This document shows positions 24,428-33,125 of a DNA stretch of 64,000 nucleotides, one piece after another. Source of the stretch: Arthrobacter oryzae (lineage in GTDB: Bacteria; Actinomycetota; Actinomycetes; Actinomycetales; Micrococcaceae); the NCBI RefSeq assembly GCF_003634095.1, contig NZ_RBIR01000014.1:1-64000 (forward strand). The letters are read 5' to 3'. The translations under genes and the position numbers were made by a program. The notes below the pieces were generated by a model. The model had not been told where the DNA came from. It was given only the letters and a program-made list of their open reading frames with translations, and did not search any database. Numbering within the stretch: position 1 is the stretch's first letter; the number at the start of each line of letters is the position of its first letter.

Positions 24428-26499
24428 GCACCAACGAGAAAATCTCCAGCCCGCCCGTCAAAGCGACGGATACCGCAGCTGCAGGGACAGCCACGGCTGA
24501 GGTGACTGACGAGGATTTCCTCGAGGAGGAGTACACGCCCGGCGAGGCCGACGGCGGCATGTTCGGCGCCGTGCCGGCCAAGAAGGCCCAGCACTTCTGG
24601 CCTTCGGCAAGACGGCTCATGGGGCTGCTCAAACCCGAGCGCGCCGGCATCATCGCCGTGCTCGCCATGGTGACGGTCGCCGTCGTCCTGAACGTCATCG
24701 CGCCCCGGATCCTGGGCCAGGCCATGGACGTGATCTTCGCCGGAGTCGTCGGCAAACAGCTCCCGTCCGGCGCCACCAAGGACCAGTTCATCGAGGGACT
24801 GCGCTCCCAGGGCCAGGACAACTTTGCCGACATGCTGGCCAGGATGGATGTGGTGCCGGGCGCAGGCATCGACTTCCAGAAGCTCGCGTTCCTCATCAGC
24901 GTGGTGCTGGTGATGTACTTCGTCGCGAACATCTTCTTGTGGCTGCAGGGCTACGTCCTGAATGTGCTGGTCATGCGCGTGGTCCGCACACTGCGCGATG
25001 ACACCGAGAAGAAACTCAACAGGCTGCCGCTGAACTACTTCGATACCCGTCAGCGCGGCGACATCCTCTCCCGCGTCACGAACGACGTCGACAACATCCA
25101 GCAGGCACTCCAGCAGGCGTTCGCGCAGCTCGTGAACTCCGCCCTGACGGTCATCGGCATCGTCATCATGATGTTCATCGTGTCCTGGCAGCTGGCCCTT
25201 ATCGCCCTCGTCGCGCTCCCGCTCTCCGGGGTGGCCGCCGGCATGATCGGCGCCCGCAGCCAGAAGCTATTCGCCGCCCAGTGGAAGAACACCGGCGAGC
25301 TCAACGGCCAGATCGAGGAGTCCTTCTCCGGCCACGACCTCGTCCGCGTCTTCGGCCGCGACGCGGACATGCTGGCCCGCTTCGACGAGCGGAACGAGGA
25401 ACTCTACCGGGCCAGCTTCGGCGCCCAGTTCGTGTCCGGCATGATCATGCCGGTCATGCAGTTCGTCTCCTACCTCAGCTACGTGGGGATCGCCGTCGTC
25501 GGCGGGCTGCGGGTGGCATCCGGCGCCATGAGCCTGGGCGACGCCACGGCGTTCATCCAGTACTCGCGCGAGTTCACGCAGCCGCTGGGCCAGATGGCCG
25601 GCATGGCCAACATGCTGCAGTCCGGCGTCGCGTCCGCCGAGCGGGTCTTTGAATTCCTCGACGCCGACGAACAGGACGCCGAGACAGCCACCGAGCACCT
25701 CCCGGCCAAGACGGACGGCCACGTCGAGTTCCAGCACGTCACCTTCAGCTACTCGCCGGACAAGCCGCTGATCGAGGACCTGTCCTTCACCGCCGAGCCC
25801 GGACACACCGTGGCAATCGTGGGACCGACCGGGGCAGGCAAAACCACCCTGGTGAACCTGGTCATGCGCTTCTACGAACTCAACGCGGGCAGCATCACCC
25901 TGGACGGCGTGGACATCACCCGGCTCAGCCGCTCGGAGCTGCGCGCCAAGGTCGGCATGGTGCTCCAGGACGCCTGGCTGTTCGGCGGAACCATCTACGA
26001 GAACATCCGCTACGGCAAACTGGACGCCACGGAAGAACAGATCATGGCGGCGGCCAGGGCCACCTTCGTGGACCGTTTCGTCCGCGCACTGCCGGACGGC
26101 TACAACACGGTCATTGACGAAGAAGGCAACAACGTCAGTGCCGGCGAAAAACAGCTGATCACCATCGCCCGGGCCTTCGTTGCGAACCCGTCGCTGCTGA
26201 TCCTGGACGAGGCCACAAGCTCGGTGGATACCCGCACCGAGGCGTTGGTGCAGAAGGCAATGGCTGCGCTGCGCACCGAGCGGACCAGCTTCGTGATCGC
26301 CCACCGCCTCTCCACCATCCGTGACGCGGACACCATCCTCGTCATGGAAGCCGGGAGGATCGTCGAGCAAGGCCGGCACGCCCAGCTGCTGGCACTGCAG
26401 GGCGCCTACTACCGGCTGTACATGTCCCAATTCGCCGGGGAGGACGCGGACGCCGCCCTGGCGGATTCCGCCGAAGACGCGACGGCGGTGCACAGCTGA
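24424..26499 (+). CDS. ABC exporter subunit 2 (TMD-NBD, canonical ATP site)
   Basis: Partner half-transporter of 691 residues. It carries a charged cytoplasmic N-terminal extension of about 60 residues and an insertion between the first two membrane helices (about 105-145). The NBD has Walker A GPTGAGKTT, Walker B with catalytic Glu596 (LILDEATSS) and switch His627 (VIAHRLST), so it supplies the working hydrolysis residues. Its own signature is VSAGEKQ, not LSGGQ; that is expected in the subunit whose signature faces the partner's degenerate site. It overlaps the upstream gene (ATGA), ensuring equal synthesis. It acts in the inner membrane as a 1:1 heterodimer. Confidence 0.92.
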   Translation: MSTNEKISSPPVKATDTAAAGTATAEVTDEDFLEEEYTPGEADGGMFGAVPAKKAQHFWPSARRLMGLLKPERAGIIAVLAMVTVAVVLNVIAPRILGQAMDVIFAGVVGKQLPSGATKDQFIEGLRSQGQDNFADMLARMDVVPGAGIDFQKLAFLISVVLVMYFVANIFLWLQGYVLNVLVMRVVRTLRDDTEKKLNRLPLNYFDTRQRGDILSRVTNDVDNIQQALQQAFAQLVNSALTVIGIVIMMFIVSWQLALIALVALPLSGVAAGMIGARSQKLFAAQWKNTGELNGQIEESFSGHDLVRVFGRDADMLARFDERNEELYRASFGAQFVSGMIMPVMQFVSYLSYVGIAVVGGLRVASGAMSLGDATAFIQYSREFTQPLGQMAGMANMLQSGVASAERVFEFLDADEQDAETATEHLPAKTDGHVEFQHVTFSYSPDKPLIEDLSFTAEPGHTVAIVGPTGAGKTTLVNLVMRFYELNAGSITLDGVDITRLSRSELRAKVGMVLQDAWLFGGTIYENIRYGKLDATEEQIMAAARATFVDRFVRALPDGYNTVIDEEGNNVSAGEKQLITIARAFVANPSLLILDEATSSVDTRTEALVQKAMAALRTERTSFVIAHRLSTIRDADTILVMEAGRIVEQGRHAQLLALQGAYYRLYMSQFAGEDADAALADSAEDATAVHS

Positions 26500-26501
26500 G
26501 C

Positions 26502-26528
26502 GCCGCCGGCCCCCGAACCGGGGGCGGC
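26502..26528 (+). terminator. Hairpin between exporter and thioesterase genes
   Basis: GCCCCCG (26509-26515) pairs with CGGGGGC (26519-26525), with three further pairs after a bulged G. It directly precedes the GTG proposed as thioesterase start, so it may partly terminate the exporter transcript or limit translation. Confidence 0.4.
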
Positions 26529-27074
26529 GTGGCCGGGGAGGGCCAAGCCGCCGAAACTTCGGGCACGGAACGCCCGCCCACGGAGGGTGTGGGCACGGAA
26601 GGTGTGGGCCCTGCGGGCCGGCGGCTCGAAGTCGAAGTGCCGATGCGCTGGGGCGACATGGATGCCTACGGGCACATCAACAACGTCCAGATTGTACGGA
26701 TACTGGAGGAAGCGCGGATCGCCGCATTCGGCCCGCCCCGCGGACCCGGACTCCCCGGCACCGAACCCCTCGTGTCGCTCTTCAACGACATCCCTGAGGG
26801 GACGCTCGCGCTGGTGGTAGAGCACAAGATCAGGTACGTCCGGACGCTGGAGTACCGGAATGTGCCTGCCGTCGTCCAGCTGTGGATCGGGGCGGTCAAG
26901 GGCGCCAGCTTCGACATCCACTACCTGGTGCAGGATCCCGTCACGCGGGAGGACTGCGTCCGGGCCACAAGCCATCTGGCGTTCGTCGATGAAGCCACCG
27001 GACGGGTGCTGCGGCTGACCGGGGAACAGAAGGAGCGGCTGGCCCCGTACACGCGCGTCCACCCGGTCCCATAG
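26529..27074 (+). CDS. Acyl-CoA thioesterase family (hotdog fold)
   Basis: 4HBT-type hotdog-fold protein of up to 181 residues. The domain begins at about residue 36 with VEVPMRWGDMDAYGHINNVQ, the family signature; Asp of MDAYGH is the usual catalytic acid. It continues through the second strand set with VEHKIRYVRTLEYRN. It would hydrolyse acyl-CoA or acyl-thioester in the cytoplasm. The start is uncertain: the GTG at 26529 directly follows a hairpin and the first 35 residues are low-complexity Gly/Glu/Thr. An internal GTG or the ATG at 26643 are alternatives, although the latter would cut the domain. Confidence 0.78.
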   Translation: MAGEGQAAETSGTERPPTEGVGTEGVGPAGRRLEVEVPMRWGDMDAYGHINNVQIVRILEEARIAAFGPPRGPGLPGTEPLVSLFNDIPEGTLALVVEHKIRYVRTLEYRNVPAVVQLWIGAVKGASFDIHYLVQDPVTREDCVRATSHLAFVDEATGRVLRLTGEQKERLAPYTRVHPVP

Positions 27075-27142
27075 CCTCTTCCCGGGGTCCCGGGCAGGCT
27101 CCTAGAATGGGCAATCCCGATGCAAAAGGAGCAGTGGTCGCT

Positions 27143-27442
27143 GTGAACATGGGCAAGAAGACGCACAAGAAGATGCACGTGGATCTGCACCAGAAGATGC
27201 ACATGATGCACCCGCGGAAGAAGTCGTGGAAGGAGCTTCCCCCGAGGGCGAAGGTCGGAACCATCGTCGGGGCAATCGTCCAGTTGTCGCTGCTCTTCGC
27301 AGCCCAACGGGACATTTCGCGCCGGCCCGCCGTGGAAATCCGCGGCAGCAAGGCGATGTGGAGGGTTGCCACCCTGGTCAACTTCATCGGGCCGGGGTGC
27401 TACTTCACCTTCGGCATCAAGCGCGCCCCTGCCCTGAAATAG
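27143..27442 (+). CDS. Small membrane protein, PLDc_N-like
   Basis: A 99-residue protein. The N-terminal third is very basic and rich in His, Lys and Met (GKKTHKKMHVDLHQKMHMMH); two hydrophobic segments follow (VGTIVGAIVQLSLLFAA and WRVATLVNFIGPGCYFTFGI). The second, with NFIGP-x-x-YF-x-FG, matches the PLDc_N type membrane domain, whose function is unknown. The GTG at 27143 has AAGGAG 11 bases upstream; an ATG at 27107 lacks a ribosome site. The histidine/methionine pattern could bind metal, but nothing else supports that. Confidence 0.65.
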   Translation: MNMGKKTHKKMHVDLHQKMHMMHPRKKSWKELPPRAKVGTIVGAIVQLSLLFAAQRDISRRPAVEIRGSKAMWRVATLVNFIGPGCYFTFGIKRAPALK

Positions 27443-27524
27443 TCACCGCCGAACCACTGGTCCGGAATCTACTGACTGGTAGCTTGGCCGCCGGCGTTAA
27501 ATGGGCGCGTTCAGTTTAAGCCTG

Positions 27525-27539
27525 TAAATTGATCGTATG
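27525..27539 (+). promoter_or_regulatory. Probable leaderless promoter of mcrB
   Basis: TAAATT at 27525-27530, preceded directly by TG, is a -10-like hexamer that places transcription start at or next to the ATG at 27537. There is no ribosome-binding sequence upstream of that ATG, so the mRNA is probably leaderless. Confidence 0.45.
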
Positions 27540-29765
27540 ACCCCATCCAAAAAGCCTGCCCTGCACCGTGCCCTCGGCATCTCCAAGGAGATTGAAGACG
27601 CGGCGTGGTTCGTGCTGGGCCCGGGGTTACTCGGCAAGGCGTCCGCCCTGGACGGCCGCACCAAGACGTGGTCCGTGCCGGCCGCCACGGAGTTGCTGGA
27701 ACGCCTCGAACGGGGCGTCCCGGACCCCAAAGCGCCGATGATGACCAACCTGCGCCAGAACCTGGAAGGCGCCACGCGCGGGGCCAAGCAGCTGGCGGTG
27801 GAACTGCTCTTCCTGCAGTCCCTGCCGCTGGCCCACGAGGTCAAGTCGCTCAAGGTCAAGCGGGCCCGGGTCGCCGAGGCTGCCTCCTGGCTGGAGCCGC
27901 CGCTTGAGCTCCCCGACGAGCTGTACGCGGGCATGACGGACCACGGTGTCATCCGGGACCGTACTGCGGAATTCAACTGGACCATCTGGGACCACCTGAA
28001 ATGGCTGTGCCGCTTCGTCCGGCACGTCGCCCAGCGTCCCGCCGGCGCCGTCCAAGCCGCGGTCAAAGACCCGCTGGCCTTCCACCAACTGGTCGCCGGG
28101 ACCCCGGATGACCAGCCGGCCATCCGCCGCAGCATTGAGTTCCTGGTCTGGCCCAGCTACTTCGAACCCGTTGTGGCCGACGTCGAACGGCAGGAGATCC
28201 GCGACGCCTTCGCGTCCCTGGTAGGCGGGGCCAAGGGTGAGAGCGATGAGGATATTTCCGCGGACATCCACCGCATCCGCCTCCACCTGGACCAGCAGGC
28301 CGGCCAGCGGATCGACTGGTACTCCCGCCAGCTGGTGAGCCAATGGCGGAAGGTCGGCGACCCCGGCCGCCGCGCCTGGCTGTTGCGCACCCACCACGAC
28401 AACACCGAGCTGCTGGGGGAGTGGCGGGACGAGGAAGCGGTGACGCTCGACGTCGAACATCTCCGCCTGCTGGACCCCGGCGTTACCGCCGGGCTCGTCC
28501 AGAACGCTGTTGATGAGGACTACAAGCACCTCGGCTACGTGGAGCGCGAGGACACCAAGACCGCGGTTTTCGCCTTCCTGACCGTCATGAAGCCGGGCGA
28601 CCTCGCGCTCTACCAGAGCTCGGGCAAGGTCCGGATCGGCGTGGTGCTCGGCGAACCCGAACACGGGCAGGACAACCGCCGGCTCCGCCGCAAGGTCCGT
28701 TGGTTCGATGAAGAACACGACGCCTCCGGGTTGCCCCGGCACGTGCAGCGGCAGCTGACCACATCCGGCAACATTGTGGACATCACCCGCGTCATCCAGG
28801 CGCTGGAGGCCCTCCTGCCCGCTGAAGCGGAAGCCGACGCCGAAGAGGGCGCCGAACCGGACGCCGTCGCACCCGTCTGTGAAGGATTCCGGCCGCTGAC
28901 GCCGGAGTTCGCCGCGTCCCTGCACATGGACCTGGACCCGCTGCAGGAAATCGCCGAGCTCCTCGAAGAGAACCGGCAGGTGGTCCTCTACGGCCCGCCC
29001 GGAACCGGCAAGACCTACCTCGCCAAGCACCTGGCCGCCGAGCTCGCGGGCGACACCACGGACGAGCGGGTCAAGCTGGTCCAGTTCCACCCGTCGTACG
29101 CCTATGAGGACTTTTTCGAGGGCTTCCGGCCGGACAAGACGGACGAGGGCCAGGTGTCCTTCAAGCTCGTGGCCGGCCCGCTGCGGCGCCTCGCGGAGGA
29201 AGCCGCCAAGCCCGGCAATGAGACCAAACCGTACTTCCTGATCATCGACGAGATGAACCGTGCCAACCTGGCAAAGGTGTTCGGCGAACTGTATTTCCTG
29301 CTCGAATACCGCGATGACCGGATCTACCTCCAGTACAGTCCGAACGAGCCGTTCACCCTGCCTGACAATCTGTACATCATCGGCACCATGAACACCGCGG
29401 ACCGTTCCATCGCGATGATGGACGCGGCCATCCGGCGGCGTTTCTCCTTCATTGAGCTCCATCCGAAGACGGAGCCCGTGAAGGGCTCGCTCCTGCGGTT
29501 CCTCCAGGCCCGTGAGCTGGACACGACGCCGGCCCTGCTGCTGGACGCGTTGAACGACGCGATCGACGAGTGGGACCGCGACCTCATGATCGGGCCGTCC
29601 TACTTCATGAAGAAGTCCGCCCAGACGCCCAAGGGCCTGCGCCGGATCTGGAAGTACGAGCTCATGCCGCTGCTGGAGGAGCACTACCACGGCCAGCTCA
29701 ACCGCGCCCAGCTCGACGAGCGGTTCGGACTGGAACAACTCCTCGCCCGGCTTGCGCACGCCTAG
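27537..29765 (+). CDS. mcrB: McrB-like AAA+ GTPase subunit of a modification-dependent restriction system
   Basis: A 742-residue protein. The N-terminal 430 residues have no clear known DNA-binding module (helical, charged; possibly the modified-base reader). An AAA+ domain follows: Walker A YGPPGTGKT from about 485, FHPSYAYEDFFEGFRP, Walker B FLIIDEMNRANLAKVFGELY at about 566-585, the McrB-specific MNTADRS near 618, and the arginine-finger region AAIRRRFSF near 630. McrB translocates on DNA and needs McrC for cutting. mcrC begins two bases after the stop. The system would cleave DNA carrying modified cytosines, acting against modified phage or foreign DNA. It is longer than E. coli McrB (459 residues) because of the N-terminal part. 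Confidence 0.88.
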   Translation: MTPSKKPALHRALGISKEIEDAAWFVLGPGLLGKASALDGRTKTWSVPAATELLERLERGVPDPKAPMMTNLRQNLEGATRGAKQLAVELLFLQSLPLAHEVKSLKVKRARVAEAASWLEPPLELPDELYAGMTDHGVIRDRTAEFNWTIWDHLKWLCRFVRHVAQRPAGAVQAAVKDPLAFHQLVAGTPDDQPAIRRSIEFLVWPSYFEPVVADVERQEIRDAFASLVGGAKGESDEDISADIHRIRLHLDQQAGQRIDWYSRQLVSQWRKVGDPGRRAWLLRTHHDNTELLGEWRDEEAVTLDVEHLRLLDPGVTAGLVQNAVDEDYKHLGYVEREDTKTAVFAFLTVMKPGDLALYQSSGKVRIGVVLGEPEHGQDNRRLRRKVRWFDEEHDASGLPRHVQRQLTTSGNIVDITRVIQALEALLPAEAEADAEEGAEPDAVAPVCEGFRPLTPEFAASLHMDLDPLQEIAELLEENRQVVLYGPPGTGKTYLAKHLAAELAGDTTDERVKLVQFHPSYAYEDFFEGFRPDKTDEGQVSFKLVAGPLRRLAEEAAKPGNETKPYFLIIDEMNRANLAKVFGELYFLLEYRDDRIYLQYSPNEPFTLPDNLYIIGTMNTADRSIAMMDAAIRRRFSFIELHPKTEPVKGSLLRFLQARELDTTPALLLDALNDAIDEWDRDLMIGPSYFMKKSAQTPKGLRRIWKYELMPLLEEHYHGQLNRAQLDERFGLEQLLARLAHA

Positions 29766-29766
29766 G

Positions 29767-31140
29767 ATGGCGGTGTCCGGCGACGCCGCCGTCCTGGACC
29801 GGGGCGCCCTGGGTCAGGTAAGCCAGGGCCAGCCGGGGCAGACCCCGCAGGGACAGCCCCAGCAGGGCCGGATGACGTCCGGTCCGGCCCCGACCCGGCG
29901 GGGCGGCGCCATGGAGGCCTGCCGGCACATTGTCCTCGATGAGCTCTCCGCCGGCCTCGTGGAACGCCTGGACCCGAACACCGCCGCCTACGTCAACTCC
30001 AGCGGCCTGGCGAAGGCCTCGCCGATGGGCATGGGCCTGTACCGCATCGAACCCGTGGGGACCGTGGGCTCGGTGCGCACCCCCACCGTGCAACTTGAGG
30101 TGCGGCCGAAGGGGCGGCTTGGGCTGAGCCGGCTTCTGTTCCTGCTCGGCTACGCGGGGGACCAAGGATTCCGGGACGATTCCGTGGCCGCGGTGGAGCA
30201 CACGGACCTTTGGAGCGCGCTGGCCGAATCGCTGGCGCAGCTTGCCGAGCGCGCGCTGAGCCGGGGCGTGCTGCAGGGTTATCTCATGGTGGAGGAATCA
30301 CTCCGAACGGTGAAGGGCCGGATCCGGATGTCGGACCAGATTTCGCGCCGCCCCGGGATGCTCGTCCCGCTGGAAGTCTCCTACGACGAGTTCACCGAGG
30401 ACATCGCGGAGAACCGGATTTTGCGTGCCGCGCTGGAACGGATGTCCCAAGTGCCGCGCGTGCGGCCGGAAGTCCTCAGCCGGCTGCGCCAGCTGAAGGG
30501 AAAGCTCGACGCCGTGACGCGCCTGCAGTCCGGTGCGCCGCTGCCGCAGTGGCGGCCCAGCCGGATGAACACCCGCTACCACTCGGCCCTCCGGCTCGCC
30601 GAGCTGATCCTGCGGAACGCCTCGGCGGAGGCCGGCGACGGCAAACAGCAGTCGGCGTCGTTCGTGGTGGACATGGCCAAGGTGTTCGAGGACTTCGTCG
30701 GGACCGCGCTGCGGGAAGCCATGGCCGCGCACCCTGGCGAGATGCGGCTGCGCTACAACGCCCTGCTGAACGAGGCCGTCCGCGACTCAGACCGGATTGT
30801 TGTCCAGCCCGGGGCCGTCCACTTCCTCGGCGGCCGGCCCGTCATGGTTTACGACGCCAAGTATCAGGCCGCGGCCGACGCCGGCGCGTCACTCTCGGGC
30901 GACCACTACCGGATGCTGGCCTACTGCACATCCCTACGCGTGCCCACGGCGTGGATCATCTACCCGGGCTCAGGAGAAATCAAGCTGCGCCGAATTCTCA
31001 ATACCGACATCGACATTGTCGAGTTCCCGCTGGACCTGTCCTTGCCGCCCGCGGAAATCCTGGCCTCCGTGGCAGATCTTGCCCAGCAGTCCTGGGGCGA
31101 AGTGCTGCGGCAGGCCAGCATCGACCGTTCAGCCAATTAG
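29767..31140 (+). CDS. mcrC: McrC-like nuclease subunit
   Basis: A 457-residue partner of McrB. The N-terminal 40 residues are a Gln/Gly/Pro-rich stretch, possibly not translated if a later start is used. The middle has the McrC core with SYDEFTEDIAENRILRAALE (about 200-220). The C-terminal nuclease has the PD-(D/E)xK half-motif MVYDAKY at about 360-366, with an upstream acidic residue in RDSDRIVVQP. The ATG at 29767 starts one base after the mcrB stop; the pair form one operon. No methyltransferase is present, as expected for a type IV system. Confidence 0.88.
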   Translation: MAVSGDAAVLDRGALGQVSQGQPGQTPQGQPQQGRMTSGPAPTRRGGAMEACRHIVLDELSAGLVERLDPNTAAYVNSSGLAKASPMGMGLYRIEPVGTVGSVRTPTVQLEVRPKGRLGLSRLLFLLGYAGDQGFRDDSVAAVEHTDLWSALAESLAQLAERALSRGVLQGYLMVEESLRTVKGRIRMSDQISRRPGMLVPLEVSYDEFTEDIAENRILRAALERMSQVPRVRPEVLSRLRQLKGKLDAVTRLQSGAPLPQWRPSRMNTRYHSALRLAELILRNASAEAGDGKQQSASFVVDMAKVFEDFVGTALREAMAAHPGEMRLRYNALLNEAVRDSDRIVVQPGAVHFLGGRPVMVYDAKYQAAADAGASLSGDHYRMLAYCTSLRVPTAWIIYPGSGEIKLRRILNTDIDIVEFPLDLSLPPAEILASVADLAQQSWGEVLRQASIDRSAN

Positions 31141-31170
31141 ACCGCTCAGCCGGGTGAACCGTTCAGGCAG

Positions 31171-31530
31171 CTACGCGGATTCGTCCTGCCGGACGCCCAC
31201 CGTCAGCAAGTGCGCCAACAGCGCCTTTTCCGGCTGGCCCGGGTTGTTGGCGACATGCCACCGAAGTTGTTCCCGCGCGTGCTCCTCGTCCGGATTGGTG
31301 CCGGCCAGGACCTCGTCAATGATCGACGTCGACTGTCGACGCAACGGTTCCAGGTCCGGTTCCGCCGCCCGGATCTGGCGGGGGCGGACAACGCGGCGGG
31401 TGCCGTGACTGATGGGACGGAACGGCAGAACTGTGAGGCTGGACTCCGTTGTTTTGGAATCTGCGGGGCTGGAATCTGCAAGCACAGGAGCCGTGTAGGG
31501 CTCGTCGTTGGACATCAGCAAGTGCGGCAT
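31171..31530 (-). CDS. Hypothetical protein
   Basis: A 119-residue soluble protein with no recognisable family. The first 40 residues are Ser/Thr/Asp-rich and probably disordered; the remainder is helical and charged (DEVLAGTNPDEEHAREQLRW and NPGQPEKALLAHLL). A later ATG at 31515 could also be the start. It is convergent with mcrC (30 bases apart) and lies on the same strand as the broken vsr gene upstream of it. It may belong to the same defence island, but that rests only on position. The gap to vsr (31531-31719) shows no other gene. Confidence 0.5.
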   Translation of the reverse strand: MPHLLMSNDEPYTAPVLADSSPADSKTTESSLTVLPFRPISHGTRRVVRPRQIRAAEPDLEPLRRQSTSIIDEVLAGTNPDEEHAREQLRWHVANNPGQPEKALLAHLLTVGVRQDESA

Positions 31531-31719
31531 CGTGCGCTCTCCCGTGTTAGCAGTACGCGTTGGTACTGACCGAAATCTGCGTGAATCCCCCGGAGTCGAA
31601 TATTACCCAGACATTCGGCCCGCCCGGGGAAGCAGGACGGTGCGACACGCGGAACTTTCTGGGGTTCTCTTGCCGCCGCAGGAGGGCTTTGGGGTCTTTG
31701 GCGACTGGACGGCGCCGAT

Positions 31720-32153
31720 TCATGCCTGCTTCTGGCCCTGCAAGAAGGCGTCGAGGCGCAGCTCCAACGCGGATGAATCCTTCAGCTCGCACTCCCACAC
31801 CGTGAGCACCTCCCAGCCAGCACGTTCGAGCTGGAGCCGCTGGGCGGCGTCCCGGCTCCGGGTTCGCGTGCGCTTGGCTTCCCAGAAGTCAGCATTCGCT
31901 TGGGGCGCGTGTTGCCCGGCCCGGCAATCGTGGAAATGCCAGAAGCATCCGTTGACAAAGATGACCTTGTGCCGGCCGGCGAAGACGAGGTCCGGATTGC
32001 CCGGAGTTTGCCGCCGCCGGCGCTGCCGTGCAGGCGGTAGCGGTATCCCTTGGCGTGCAACAGCCGGCGGACCAGCATTTCGGGCTTAGTGTTTTTGCCG
32101 CGGATCCGGGACATATTCCAGCTGCGCCGCTCCGGGGTCAGCTTGTCCGCCAT
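31720..32153 (-). pseudogene. vsr: Very short patch repair endonuclease (vsr), frameshifted
   Basis: Reading from the ATG at 32153, the first about 50 codons give a good Vsr N-terminus (SWNMSRIRGKNTKPEMLVRR and RYRLHG). At about 32004-32005 one base is missing. The correct continuation is in the next frame: PGNPDLVFAGRHKVIFVNG, CFWHFHDC, WEVLTVWECELKD, to a TGA at 31720-31722. The frameshift falls just before the conserved LPG-NPDLVF segment that carries the catalytic aspartate. With the base restored the product would be 144 residues, normal for Vsr, which nicks at T:G mismatches made by 5-methylcytosine deamination. Its usual partner Dcm-type methylase is absent. A recent mutation or a sequencing error are both possible. 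Confidence 0.85.
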
Positions 32154-32254
32154 CACTTAAGTCTAGGCGGCTGGCAGGGCAGATGGCGGTGACAAGCGGC
32201 GGCAGGCGGACGCCACGACAGGCGCCGACGTCGGCCGGCAGTCGCCGTCGGGCG

Positions 32255-32689
32255 CTAAATCTCCCGCTCCGGGTGTTCGCCGAACTGGAAATGACGCCCG
32301 CTGACCGAGGTCGGTGTGATTTCCACGTAGAAGTCCTTCAAAGTGGGAACCCAGGGTTTCAGCCCGAGGGCCTCGGCCTCGGCGATGTCCGCCGACTGAT
32401 CGAGCACCCGTGCTGTGCCTCGCAGGACCACGGACCACGCTTCGTCGGAGAGGATTCCGTCGGTTTCGAAGAGCACCTTGGCGTTGATGGTGAGCTCGGC
32501 CAGTTTGTTTCCCGGCGCCGTGCGGAGGAACAGTTTCCGTCCGCTGGCCGCGTAGTTCACCGGGAAGATGTCGGGTTCTCCGGCGACGGTGACGACGAGG
32601 CGGCCGTGTTTTGTGCCGTCAATCAGTTTCCAGGATTGCTCGTCGTCCAGCTTGAGGATGGGGTTGCCGTCTTCGTGTTCAAACATCAT
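32255..32689 (-). CDS. Pyridoxamine 5'-phosphate oxidase-like (PNPOx split-barrel) protein
   Basis: A 144-residue flavin-binding split-barrel protein. It shows DGTKHGRLVVTVAGEPDIFPVN across the first strands (about 24-45), typical of small PNPOx-like proteins that often bind FMN or F420, then RTAPGNKLAELTINAKVLFE and WSVVLRGTARVLD. The conserved start-of-domain residues W and L (SWKLIDGTKHGRL) place it with the actinobacterial pyridoxamine-oxidase-family group rather than true PdxH. No neighbour suggests the substrate. It stands alone, divergent from the response regulator across a 436-base gap. Confidence 0.75.
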   Translation of the reverse strand: MMFEHEDGNPILKLDDEQSWKLIDGTKHGRLVVTVAGEPDIFPVNYAASGRKLFLRTAPGNKLAELTINAKVLFETDGILSDEAWSVVLRGTARVLDQSADIAEAEALGLKPWVPTLKDFYVEITPTSVSGRHFQFGEHPEREI

Positions 32690-32941
32690 GGGTTTATTGT
32701 TCTGACCCGAGCGGTCGATTGCTAGGGGCTAAAGGACTGAAGGACGGCCCGTGGCTACGTTGTCAGACCTCCTCCATAAGCTCATCTTGTTCGCATTGCA
32801 TCACGCTCCAGCGGAAGCCTCGCCGGCGTGCAGAGAACCCCTAAGACGAGCCAGTTCCGGGGGACCTCATCGTCGATGTCCCGCTACGCCGTTTGGTGAC
32901 ACGCTCCACGCCCGCGCTTGACGAACTGTTTCCCGGATGAC

Positions 32942-32980
32942 ATTAGGTCGGAGTCGCTATGTCGGGGCCGCTATTAGGTC
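32942..32980. promoter_or_regulatory. Direct repeats in the gap before the response regulator
   Basis: ATTAGGTC occurs at 32942-32949 and 32973-32980, with CGCTAT twice between them (32955 and 32969). The rest of the 32690-33125 gap contains no gene, terminator or repeat that I can support. Confidence 0.25.
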
Positions 32981-33125
32981 TAGCGTGAGAGGTATTGATC
33001 CTGTGCACAGGGATGTACGCCGGCAGGGGGACCGGACTGGGATCCGGGTTCGTTTCACATCGGTGAGTCCGGCGTCAGGGCCCCTAACAGCGCCTTTCAG
33101 TCGAAGGCCAAGGAACGGAACACCA

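Noticed and set aside
27627..29759. 710-codon minus-strand frame opposite mcrB
   Set aside because: Antisense shadow; the plus strand has the AAA+ motifs.
31508..32089. Plus-strand open frame across the vsr region
   Set aside because: Antisense shadow of the vsr gene; the minus strand gives clear Vsr motifs in two frames.
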